A stretch of 64,000 nt of DNA, taken from contig BDIU01000130.1 in NCBI GenBank assembly GCA_002118135.1, positions 19,640 through 83,639 of the forward strand. The letters are read 5' to 3'. Both the position numbers and the translations under genes were made by a program. This document shows, piece by piece, positions 44,673 through 57,700 of the stretch. Source of the stretch: Trebouxia sp. TZW2008 (taxonomy: Eukaryota > Chlorophyta > Trebouxiophyceae > Trebouxiales > Trebouxiaceae). The notes beneath the pieces are model-generated. The model made no database searches, was not told the DNA's origin, and saw only the letters and a list, made by a program, of their open reading frames with translations. How positions within the stretch are numbered: position 1 is the stretch's first letter; the number at the start of each line of letters is the position of its first letter.

Positions 44673-45746
44673 CATAGTCCTAGCTCAGTGTAGTCCATAT
44701 GTATCAGCCATGCATATCAGCACTTTCAGGTTGCACAGGCATGACTTTCCAGAGACCTCTCTGTGTAGTAACCCTTCGGTCGTATAAGTGCTCAAACAAC
44801 ATGCGAGGTAGCTTGAAAATGCTGTCTGTTTAGCTTCAGCCCAAACTCACATTGCACAGCATTGCTTTGGCATTGCTGGCTGTACAAATTGTAGCAAACG
44901 TGTCAGCAATGCAGCTCCTAAGTCGATGTGGTGCCATAACTTGCAACCTTGACATGTGAAGCGACTTTGCTCGGTGCAAAAAAGAGGTTGAGACTCACTG
45001 CCTGAATCGTTGCTTGCGCTTGAGAGCAATTGACATAAGTGTTTGGGGGCGAGCACCTGGTTTGGGACTTCAAGATGCCTTATTTGTCAGGCAGATGGCT
45101 CTCGTGGCAAAACTTCCGTGGAAAGAATGACTTGCATACGCAGCATCTGCAAATCTGCTCCGCAGACCAGCACATACAGCTTCACAAGTTGCTGTAGATC
45201 TGAGGGTGTCGCGGCTTCTTGGTGCAAACGGCACCTCTGCGAACCGCTTTCCTGCCTCATCATAAATAGCGCGGTGTTGTACAGTCATTTGACCACAAGC
45301 TTGGCTGAAATGCGCCTCGAATGAGCGACATTCTGGTCAAGCCAGCGAAACAAATTGTGGACGTTTTGAATTGCATCCGTTTAGTAATTGCTTGCTGTGA
45401 CGAAATCGGTCAACCCCACTACAGCTTTTTGATCAGAGCAAGGAGCTAGGTGTGCTGTCCGCAGCGTGCACATTTCGCAGTCTGCCAGGTTTGAAGTTGC
45501 CAACGGTAGACCGTGCGGTCTCGCCGTGTTTTGTCGGCGGCTGCTGGGCAGGGTGAGCTGTAGCTGCTGGACAACCTCCTACAAGCCTACAGGTGGCTTC
45601 AGGCAATCAGCAGCACTGACTGAACGCGCTTTGGGTTCGATTCATGACTGGGGAGAGCACACCTCCACTACCAATTGACACAGTCAGCTGCTGCCGTTAC
45701 CAGCCCCTCTACGCCAGGCAGCAGGCGTGTCAAAACCACTTGCGGA
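44673..45746. promoter_or_regulatory. Spacer between CNBD gene and guanylyl cyclase gene
   Basis: It holds the 3' UTR of the CNBD gene and the probable promoter and leader of the cyclase gene. The open frames at 45043-45324 and 45466-45678 have no recognisable domain. I see no clear element. Confidence 0.4.
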
Positions 45747-48700
45747 ATGCTCGCTTTGACGCGTCTGCATCGCAACTCTGGACGGTCTATAGCCTGGCAG
45801 TGCTTTTGTCTCCTGGCCTTTACTGTTCGCAAGGTACGTAGGCACCCCTGATCTTATCAAGCTTTCAGCTTTCAGCAGCAGCTGTGCTGCCTCAAGACAG
45901 CTGCCGATGTTTTCTGGCCTATTGGTTGTCACTGTTGCCCAACAGAGCACAAGCAGCAGGCTATTGCACGGATGCCTGCAGGTCAATAGCCAATGCGCCT
46001 ACACTGTGGGTGTAGATGGCAACACCTGGGGAAATGAGACTAAACAGATCTGGAATATGACTTTTGAGCAGTACCTTTCTGCGGAGACTGGATGTACCTT
46101 CAGCATGACCTTGTTCTCCTCACCTGATCAGTTTGTGTCTTCTGGTCTGGATGGCTCTGTAGACCTCTTCTTCGCAGGGCCTGGTGTGTTTGTCTGTTTG
46201 CAGGTAAAGTCAGTTTGCAGTGACTACTGTGATGTGTCTGACCCCAACTAGTATGCGATTTTATGTATGTGTGTATGTCTTGGAATGTATAGGCAATGCA
46301 TTGTGATGCGCAATATGGGCAATACTCTGCTTGACTGCATGTTCTTTCCAGAAATTTACATCCTCCTAATGCATACACTACTTGACTTGTCCTGCATGCA
46401 TCCAGCAAAATACTCAGAAGTGGAGACCGCACTGAGTCCATGTACCAGGAGTCATTGCCCATTGATCTGCCTGCCAATCTGCACAGCACATCAGCATCAG
46501 CGCGCCTTGTCTCACTGATGATTGATTGACATCAAGCATCAATGTTTTGAGCTGCCTGCCAATTTGCAGAGCAGGATAGGAACGATGCCTCTGATGCCAT
46601 TGATCATTGAGTAGCTTGGGGAGCTCTTGCAGCATCTGGGAGCAGCAGCAGTGGCCCTTGCCAATCAGAGGCATGAAACAATGTCAGTCTAAGCTGCTTG
46701 CTGACTTGCAGAGCAGGATAGGGACAGTGCTGCTTGTTTCACTGATCAATCAGTGGCAAGGGGAACCCCTGTAGCATCTGGGTGGAGCAGCAGTGGCCCT
46801 TGCCAATCAGAGGCATGAAAGAATAACAGTCTCAGCTGCCTGTTAATTTGCAGAGCAGAATAAGGACAGTGCCCCTGGTTCATCGATCGACGAGTGGCAT
46901 GGGAGCCCCTGCAGCATCTGGGCGGAGCAGCAGTGGCCCTTGCCAATCATGTGCAGGAAGAATTGTCAGTCCAAGTTGCTTGCTGACTTGCAGAGCAGGA
47001 TAGGGACAGTGCCCTTGGTTTCACTGATCAATGAGTGGCATGGGGAACCCTTACAGCACTTGGGTGCAGCAGCAGTGGCGCTTGCCAATCATAGGCATGA
47101 AAGAATTGTCAGTCTAAGCTGCTTGCTGACTTGCAGAGCAGAATAAGGACAGTGCTTTTTGTCTCACTCATAACTTGTTGACGTCGACCATCAGCAATTT
47201 GAGCTGCTTGCTGACTTGCAGAGCAGGATAGGAACAGTGCCACTAGTTTCACTGATCAATGAATGGCACGGGGAACCTCTGCAGCACTTGGGCGCAGCAG
47301 CAGTGGCGCTTGCCAGTCGCACAGACCTACAGACACTGAAGGATGTCGAAAATCAGCGGGTAAGCTCTCACTACCCTTCCAAAAAGGGCAATGCAGCAGA
47401 GATGCTTTGGCTGCATGCTCTGGTTTCCATGCTGTGCTGTGAATGCTGACGCAGTAATGGGAACACAATCAATGTTGCCTGCAGCATGGCATGATACCTG
47501 GGGCAATTGTTGCTATGTCTTGCTACTTGCAAGTAGAATGAATGACATCAGCTGCAGATGAATTGCTGTTTGTCAGCACTGCATATGTGCAAGTAGAGGT
47601 CCTCAGTGCATGTCTACACGTCAGCATACAGACAGTTTGTTCCATTTTGGATGGTACAGCACGACTTCTGTATGCTGCATGCTGACGAAATGCATTGTGT
47701 TGCAGTTGACAATGAGTGGGATTTCCACCTTGACATCAGGGCAGGCACAGTGGCGAGAGCTGAGTTCCCAAGGTTATAACCCCTTCCTTCTAGCCAGTCA
47801 GGTAAAGTACATACAGACTCAGCTCAGCTTTGGTAGATATACTGCTTAGAGTGTTTGGAAAGACATGCTGGGTATGGATATCGCATGCAAGCTCATGCTT
47901 TGCATTGTGTCTGCCGTACCTGCAAGCTGCCATGGTCATGGAGGCAGTCAAAGGCAGTGCACATCAAAATCAGTGGCCACTGCTGCCAGCTACCAGAATT
48001 GTCAGTAAAGCAGCTCCTGGATCTCTTGCTGTACAACAGTCAGTCCTTCCCCATACACAATTGGAAGCTTCTGACAGAATGATTGGATCCTTGTGGGACA
48101 GCGCAAAGCATGCTCTGAAAAAGTACAGTCTCTCAGACACATCCAACAGACACCTGGGCTGGGACAGTGCAGCTCATTTCATGCTGAGCAGCTTGAGGAT
48201 GCCAGCACAGGGCATGCGGCTTGCATTTTGCCAGCAGCTTTCAACAGGCAGCATCAGACTAGCGGCTTCCCTTTTGCCCCTGATCCCAAATCATATCAGC
48301 GCAGCAAAGCTGGGAAGCACTCTCAGCATTGGAACCAAGCAGCAATCGCTTGACAGACTGCACATCAGAAGCAGCAGACATGAATTGCACAGCCCGTTAC
48401 TTTGCAGCTCAGCACGTCACAGCGTAGCCCAGCATAGCATAGCACAGCACAGCACAGCATGACACACTCTGTAGACGACAGCTGAGCTAAGTACAGCAGA
48501 GTAGGAAGCAACAGCTGGCTAGATACTTCACAGCCTGATTAGTACAGCAGCTCTGAAGTATGGGTGCAGGCGTATGTACACATGTTGTGGGCCTCCCCAA
48601 TTATGTGCTGCATTTTGTACGGTAAGCTCTTGACTAGCGCAATGTGATTGCATCAGCGTGAGAAACTGACCCCAAACTTTGTCTGCCAAGAGCATGGCTT

Positions 48701-51700
48701 GAGGCACAGCATCAGCAGGCAGGCCTTATGTAAGCGCACAGCAGCTGAGCTCCAACAGTGGAAGCAGCCATGGAAAGATTACCTGCTGTAGTGGCCCAAC
48801 AACTCATTGCAGCCCATCTATGCACAACGCATGCAAAGGATCCCCAGCACAGCCCAGACTGCTTTGTGTCACAGCAGCGCCTGTCATGACGCCTCTCAGC
48901 ATGAACTTTTGTTTCTTGCCCTGCACGCCCTGCTGTGGCTGCATTTCCATTGTGCCTAGATTCACAGCATGAATGCACAGGTGATCTTCTTGCATGATCA
49001 GCAGCAGCAAGTCCTGTCAGTGGTGAATGACGCGGCTGACGTGGCATTTGTCAGGGCAGATCAGCCAGGAGTGATGGCCTCTCAGGGACTGCTCAACATC
49101 TCAGACATCAAGATCCTGTCTCCTGTAAGTCTCCTGTATGCATGCACAGGCAAAGCGCACTGCTTGCCGTGCATACTTGTGACATACTTGTGAGTGTGCG
49201 TGCATGCTCCCCTTCTTGCAATCGCAAGTTACTGGCAGTGACTGCCATACACGTCTTTGAGAATGCATGCGTGACTTAAGCTGCATGCACAACAGCAAAA
49301 GTATAAACTCTGCTCCAACTGCTTCAGCTAAAAGCCCCTGTGCTTGCTCACTGAGGTGCATCATAGCTGATACACACAATCACAGCACGGGATAGAGAGT
49401 TATGCAGGCTTGTGTTCTGCTGACAATTTCTGATCATGTGCAGATGAGGTTCCCAGGCTTTCCTTGGATCACATCTACCAGGCTATACCCAGAGTATGGC
49501 TTGTCTGCAAACCCTAACACTGTGCCCTTGAGCATCCAAGAAGCCATTGTGACAGCGCTTTATGGGTAAGATGACTGACCTCAAGTTGCTTACGAGTAAG
49601 ACCACAATACTGCGCAATCAGCTATGCCTAGTGCAGTTGAGAGCTGAGCTTTTGCTATTTTGCAACATGATCGTGCTTGTGCCTGAATTGGACCTCAGCC
49701 AGTGTGAACACGTCAGCTGTGTGCATTGCTGCTGGCTGCGTGTAGCTTGCGAATTGCAGCAGGTCTAACTGCAAAGCCCATGCCATGGTCAGGGCAGAAT
49801 TGCGTCATGAGGCACAGCACGCCACTTCATGGTGTTTGTAGCTGCTGTTCAGCCCTGCAACTCACAGCGGCCTTGGGATCATGGTTGGCAGCCTGCATCA
49901 TATTGCCTTTATGACACAGCAATTCAAGCTGCTTCTTGGAACAGAAATTCCTAAAAACACAAACAACCCTTTTGTCCCTTTCTCTTCACACTGTGTCATG
50001 GTGCCTCAAGTGGCAATTTTTGCCATTTTACCTTGATATCTTTCGTTGACGGTTTGTCTTTATGATGGTACTTGACTGGCCACCAAGCAAAGCTACCAAG
50101 CAAATCTGACATGCAGGATCAACTCGACGAGTCCTGAGGCAATCACTGGGCAGTACAATGGATGGAGCACCCCATACAACTACCTAGACGCCTATCAGAT
50201 GCAGCTAGACACCCACGCTCTGGTCAATGGCTCATGCTTGGCTCAGAATGACACGTATGACATGATTGTGTGCCCCTCCAACACCTACAAGTTGCCCAAG
50301 ACTGAGATCTCAGGCCTGTGTGCTTCCAGAGGGCTGCCTTGTCCTGTGGTGAGTGTGTGCATGCCCCTGAACTGCGCCCATGCATGGAGTCAAATGGTCC
50401 TGTCTGGCTCAGAATGACACATATGACACGATTGCGTGCCCCTTCTATACCTACAAGCTGCCTAAGACTGAATTTTCAGGCCTGCTTCCAGAGGGCTGCC
50501 TTGTCCTGCTGTGAGTGTGTGTAGGCCGCTCAACCACACTTGTGCCTCTCTGAATCTGGAAGCAGAGAGGAGACCCATGTGGATCTCCGTTGCTGGTGGC
50601 AGCAGAAGTGCTGATACCTTACGCTGCAGTAGCTGCACACACCATATGTCGTACATCTACGAGCGACCTGCTTGATTTGATAGGAACAGCATTTACGCAT
50701 TCACAACACATACCACAGATTGCAGTCTCATGACAATTGTTACAGACTGTTCTTGACTGCGTGCCTATGACCATGTGTGATCAGGCATTGCTGCACTGCA
50801 GAACGCAACGTGCGTCTGCAACTTCTGCAAGCTCATTCCTCAGCAGCAGTTCGGCAGGCTAGGCTTGGCCGGATTCCTGGTGGTACTCATCGGCGGGGTA
50901 CTTACTCACTGCACTGTGTGGGCAGGGACTGACATGCATTGTTGCTGTGCAGAACGCAACGTGCATCTGCAATTTCTGCAAGCTCATTCCTCATCAGCAC
51001 TTTGGCAGGCTAGGCTTGGCCGGATTCCTGGTGGTACTCATTGTTGGGGTGCTAATGTTACTGATGGCGCTCTGCTTGGTGATGAGGGCCAACAAGCTTA
51101 CCATCATGCACATCCCATTCTCTGAGCTGCATTTGAATGAGGAGTCTGAGGTGCTTGGAGAGGGCATGTATGGCAAGGTTCTGAGAGGGGAGTACAGAGG
51201 GACACAGGTTGCTGTCAAAAGGATGCTGCTGCCTCGCCAGTCAAGGTGGGCTGTGTGTTGAATGCTCAACATGTCCTGTTCGACCAGTCAGTGTGTCCAG
51301 TATGATGCTGATGTTGGTGCGAATGGTGAATCTCTGCGTGTCAGGATATCCCCCCATTGTGCATGCCGTGTACCTTCACATAGGCACAGCGTAATGCTCA
51401 CAGCCAACGTGACTTTCGCATTGGGTGCCTGATAGCGAAGGTGCCACAGCTAATTTTTTGGGATTACGGATTGCTTACTGCATATGCATATAAAGCAGGG
51501 TCGAGGTCTTGCACAGGCATCTATCTCTTGAGCTGCTTCGCCATCATAATTTGCAGCATCATGTGTAACACGTTTGCTGAGATGCAGCCTTGCAATATTG
51601 CTGCAGAGTCAAGTCAATCTTTGATGCTGAGATGGTACGGCGTTCCCGCCAGTCTCAGGAGGACATCAGCGCCACGCATCACTCTTCTCGCGTGACTAAT

Positions 51701-54700
51701 GACTTAGTCATTGACGTCATGGCTGACTCATCAGCTGTGGCTCCAATGAACAGCGACAAGAGCGTGATCTACACCCCTGGCCAGCAGTTCCTTCTGTCCT
51801 CTGGCGTTGGTCCAGGGTCTAAAGCGCCGCTGTACTCAGTCAAGTCCCTTGACAAGTCCCTTGACTCTGATTCTGCCCAAGTGAAGCGTTCTTCTTCTCA
51901 ACTGGCAAAATCTGAGCACCAAGAGCACCATGAGCATGAGTCAGATGAGGAAGAGGACAGGGAGCAGACTGCAGCGCTGCCCACAACTGAGAACCTGGCG
52001 CAATTGCAGGTGGGAATCATGTTTTAGGTTTGAGGAATTTGGTTGCTGCTTCTGGATTTGCCAGAGCCAGCAAGCATAGTGCTGCTGCCAGCTGTTGCAT
52101 GCAGTTTTGGCCCTTGATCCCTTGTATTGCATGACAAGTTGCTTGTTTCTGGTGCTGTCAGGCCTGCACTGCAATGACTCACAACCCAGAGCAATTCAGC
52201 CTGTCAGTTTCAGTTGTGCTGCCATTCCTGCTGGCACTGTACTGCCCTTCCGTCACATGTGGGTTACACTGATAGCACTGCTGACAGAGGGTCTCAGACC
52301 AGCTTGGCTTTGTGCTCATGCTGCATACCTTTCCAAGTCTGTTGACATTGCGATGCAGGAGTACCAGTCAGCTGAAAGGAGCTGCAGGAGATTCACTTTC
52401 ATTAATGAGAAGTACCAGTTTTATGCAATGTGTAATGTATTGCAGGAGCATCAGTCTGCTGCAGATGAGCTCCAGGAGGCGGCTCAAGATCTCATCAGGG
52501 CCCACCCGGGTGCCCTTGGCAACAGCACCTTCTGGGGAGAAGAATCAAGGTGTGCTCATATCTCTACTCTGTTGCGTACGGGTCACTGCCTTTGCTGTGT
52601 CTTGTGTGCTGTGCGGCTTCTGCCATATCTTGTTGAGCAACCGAACGGCGCGGGTGCATGGTTACAGTGCCCGTACCATCAGTTCTTGACAAAACCACCT
52701 TTCCAAGACAGCCGTTCCAACTCTGTGAACTGACTTTGAGCATGGAGGAAGCGTCAGAGACAGCAATGGGTACTGCAGATCATTGCTGTGTCTGGGCAGG
52801 TTGGGTCTGAAGTGCAAAGGGGAATAAAGACAGGCACGCCTCCAGTAACATCAGCACCTCAGCTGGCAGGACGTGTATCATGCGAAGCAATCTCAAATCT
52901 GTTGCAGCAAACTTTGACATCATTGGACAGCATCATTTGGCAGTGGAAGATTGTCATGTCTGGGCAGAGCAAATTTGGAGAATGAGGAGATCAGTAGCCA
53001 GCTGGCAGGACACATATTCGGTCAAAGGCATTGACACCAATTACGAAGTGTTGATTGGCACAACTGAGTGTTGCTGTGGCTGAGCAGGCTGGATTTAGAA
53101 TACGAGGAGGGCAAGCGGCAAGCGGGCGCTCAGTACCATCAGCACCTCAGCTGGCAGGATCTCTGGCACAGCTTCACTGGTCGCCTGCATAGGATCTGGG
53201 TCAGCCTAGGGTCCTGCTTCCTGTGTGGGCCCATCAAATCACATCTCAACAAAGAAGCGGTACAGCAATGCATGATAGCTCTGTCACAGGATGTATGTCA
53301 TGCCGCTGTCTTTTCACAGAATGACATTGCTCTCAAGCTGCGCAAGTGGCGCCTCAGTTGTTGCCCTCAAGACAGCTGCGTTTGCTGTTTGATGGCAGCC
53401 TCAGCATTGTCAGCATCTCACCCTGACGCCAATCTCTTGTCCTGCTGGAGCATTGGAGCATGAAACAGTACCACAAGCTTGACACAGGCTAAGAGCTATG
53501 CAAGTGCAGGTGCTACAGCAGACGGTGGTTGCACTGCGATTGCGGCATCCCAACATCGTCACTGTGATGGGCACATCAGTGGATCCACCAACACGAGACC
53601 TGCTGTTGGTGACAGCCCTGCTGGAGAGGGGCACACTATATGACTTGCTTCACAATGACACTGTGAGTCGCTGGTTCACTACCTAAGCGATGGTTTGCAT
53701 TGCATGTTGCAGTGAAAATTGGTGATGCTGAACATTTCTCAGCATGCTTGCTTTGTCATGATCTCGCGCTGCAAGCAGGTGATGCAGAGCATTAGCGTGA
53801 TGCAACATTGCTTGGTCACTGTGCATGCACTTTGGACTAAGTGATGCTGAACAGCATGACGACGACCTGCTTTGTTGCCAGCAGTGTGGAGTAGAAATGC
53901 AATTGGTTTTGGACAGTTTGCAGCCCTGTGACCAGGGTCGATACACTTCGTACTGCGCAAGTGCTGCAAGTGTATCAACCCTGGTCACATGGCTGCAATT
54001 GCATGGTAGGGTGCGACGTTGCTCATGCCAGTCAAGAGCAGGTAGTGGGATAAATAGTTTCCATCCTCAGGAATGTGGTTGCTGGCCTTAAATTCCTTGT
54101 CAGTGCTTTGCTGCAAGCAGTTGATGCTGAGCAACAACCCCATCACATGCTTGCTTGTTGACCATGCTTTATGGCAAGCAGGTGAGGCTGGACAATGGGA
54201 TGATAGTTTCCAAAATGAGAAATGTGGTGGCTGGCCTCAAGTTCCTTCCCAGCACAGCGCCTCCCACCCTTTACCAAGAGTCCTTCATGCTTGCTTGCTT
54301 GTTGACCATGCTTTGTTGCAAGCAGGTGATGCTGGACAATGAGATGATAGTATCCATGCTGCGCAATGTGGTGGCTGGCCTCAACTTTCTTCACAGCGCC
54401 GAGCCCCCCATCTTCCATCAAGAGCTGCGTTCCCCCAAGATATTGCTGGATAGCAGCTGCAGAGCCCATCTGTCTGACTTCCAGCAAGATCAGGTATGAC
54501 TCTGATTTGCAGCAAAATCCCTGTGAATCCTGCTAAGATCCAGCAAGAATCTGATTTCCAACAGCTAGTTTCCAAATCTGGTAAAACTTAATAATCCCAG
54601 CAGAATTCTGGCAAAAGTTGACCCCTTAATTGCACTGTGATCCCGCTGCATAGCAGCTGCAGAGCCCACTTGTTTCACTTCCAGCAAGATCAGGTAAGAG

Positions 54701-57700
54701 CAGCTATGGCATGCACGCATGTCATGCCACTGCGCATGAAATGCACTGGTTGCCCAGCACACCACAAGCACAATAGAGTTTTCAAGGCCTGCATGCATGC
54801 TGACAAGCAGGCTTAGGGTGCCGACAGATGGCTTTAAATGACTGCTTCATTGTGGGTAACATTTGCACAGGTTCACATGCCATGATTCAGCAAAGCATGC
54901 AAAGAGTGTTTTGTATTTGCGCTGGTGCCAGAGTCTCGACTGCTCAAAACGCCGCAGCCTAAAGCCTTTTGACATGTCTGCTTTGAGATGCTGCTGCATC
55001 TGCCAGAATGCAGATGCTCCCACAACACAAGTATACCAAGGCCGTTTGATTTCTGTCAGCTGGCTTTCTCCTTGTTTTGTTGGCTGATCATGGACCACCT
55101 CCCGTGCCGCTGCTTGCAATGATTTTGGAGCAAACTGGGTCCTGCCTCACTGTCTGCAAGGAAGCCTACAGCTGCATTAGTGTGACCCATGTCATGAACA
55201 GCATAGTAAATCACATTTGGGCTGCAAATGTTGTCGAGGTTAGTGTCATGAATATTGATCGTGATTGCACCTTTCCCACCACTAACTAACATCAACATGC
55301 AGGTGGATATTCACAAGCTCAGGCAACAGTGCTACCCCTTCTGGGTGGCTCCTGAAGTCCTGCAAGGGCAGCCTCCAAGCAGCAGCAGCGACGTGTATGC
55401 TGTAGGCATGCTCATCTTCGAAATGCTGTATAGACGGGAGCCTTTCAGTGGTGAAGACCCTGAGGTGAGTACTTTGAGTTCATTGCACATCTGTTGCCAT
55501 AATGAAGAGTCATGCAACTGCACGACCTAGCATATCACTGAAGATGGTGATTTCGATGATGATGCTGATGATGCCAGTGTGCCAATGCATTGCAAACTGT
55601 TTGCTGAATCAAACATGCCGTGTTTAGCTGATGACCCACATTGAAGAGCCAATCACTTCTTCCTATCGCCATGCATGCCAAGCCAGATTTCCAGCGACAC
55701 CTTTGCCTTTGCATCATTTGCCTTGATTTGTGTGAAACCTTGTCAACGATGGTGGTGCTGCAAGTTTGATGATAGCGGAGGTGATGTCTTGGATAGATCA
55801 GCTTGCATGCTCAGCATCCATCTTTTGGTTAGACAGTGAGTGCAGATTTGCATATGATCACAGTCATAACAGATTACATGTTCTAGCAAAGGTGCCAGGT
55901 GTATGAGGCAGAAGTCCTGTCTTGCCAGGCAACCTGGTCTTTGAGCGTCATGGCAGGGCATCTTATGTCAAAAGTCAGACAAGACAATGTCCGTCTTTGC
56001 ATGCAGACTGTGATGAAGGCCATTGATGAGGAAGGACTGGGGCAGGGCTCTCCCAAACGGCCCCAAGTGCCAGGGTTGATTGATGCTGGCCTGGTGCCCT
56101 TGCAGACCCTCATGCACCAGTGTTGGCATCCAGTGAGTCATTGTTGCTCTTGCTACCCCTTGCTGCTCCAAAACCCCACTTTGCACATGGCATATACCAC
56201 CTGTGCATGCCTGAGACATATGCTCATGACAAAGCACAGGCTTTGACCAGACTCCTGGTTGGCACATACCTTGTGCTACCTGTACATGCTCCAGGGCTTC
56301 AGACAGCCCAGGCTCTGAACAAGACTGTGTGGTGCACATGCCGTTTGATGCCAACACAGTCTTGAAGCAGACTGATTTGACTGTTCCCAGGCTGTTCTAA
56401 GTGAATCTCTAAGTGATGCCTCAAATTTTAATGTATTCATAAGGCATATACGGGTTGCAGGACATGACCTTGAGGCCATCTCTGAAAGACATAGAAGAAG
56501 AGCTTGCGCAAATGGCAGCTGAACAGAGCGCAGTCAATGAATCTGTGGCAGACAAGCGGCAGAAGGATCAAGCGTTGCTTGAGCAGATGCTACCGCCACA
56601 AGTGCGTCGCAAGCTGCATACCGTCATGCATACAGACCGAGAGGATGCACACAAGTTGCCTGTCTTTACAAGTGCATTTACAAGTGCATGTAAGAGATAT
56701 CACACTGCTGTGGCGGTTCTGCCTATAGCACAGATGCTGAGCAACTGCAACGCTTGTTTCTGCAGCAGTCACTACAGCATATATTGCATTGACTATCAAT
56801 AACAAATGCAGCACGCTCATAGACACTGCTGGCCATCAGGAGATCCTTTCAGGGTGCAGTGACAACAAGACCTGCTGACATGTGCAGGTGGCAGCAGCAC
56901 TGAGAGAGGGGCGTGCAGTTGAGCCTGAGAACTATGACTGTGTCACCATCTTCTTCAGTGATATTGTTGGCTTCACCAACATCTCAGGCATTCTGCAGCC
57001 TCAAGAGGTACAGCTCACTCTGAACGCAGTCTGTATGTCTGTGTTCTGCACAGAGTTGGAGCCTTGTCAGACTGTCTAGCAAGCTTGCAAAGCGCTTGCT
57101 AGAATCTGTGCATGGCCAGTCTTTTTGTTTGGGTGTGTGTAGTACTGTCTACACTCAGAGTAAGGGCAGCACTTTCACAGTGCGCGGTCCAGAGCTTGCT
57201 GCATATGAGCTCCTGCCTACAAAAGATGACACTGACCAGCTGCTTGACTGCAGGTAATGGACATGCTGGACCGGCTGTATCGTCTGTTTGACGAGCTGAC
57301 CGGCAAGTTCGGCCTGTTCAAAGTCGAGACCATTGGCGACGCATACATGACGGTGGGCAATCTGCGCACTCCACAGCAGGATCATGCAGCTTTGGTGGCG
57401 CGCTTTGCCATTGAGGCCGTACAGGCGGCCAACAGCGTCATGATCCGGTCTGATGATTCAACCTCGGGCTTTCTCAGCATACGAGCAGGTACAGCTGCAA
57501 CCTGCTGGCTCTCAGTTCCGCGTGGACTGCAGCGTCCAGCGATCCTGCTCGAAAGGAAGGCTTAACAGCTGAGCTGCATTGCTGCAGGCATCCATTCCGG
57601 GCCGGTGGTCGCCTCAGTCGTCGGCAACATGAACCCGCGGTATTGCCTCTTTGGTGACACTGTCAATGTGGCTTCGCGCATGGAGAGCAGCAGCTTGCAG

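Noticed and set aside
45560..45660. tRNA gene suggested by GGTTCGATTC
   Set aside because: No A-box, cloverleaf or acceptor stem can be drawn around it.
47830..48462. 210-aa plus-strand open frame
   Set aside because: Lies in the cyclase intron between two ectodomain exons that join perfectly without it; it ends in an AGCACAGC-type low-complexity run.
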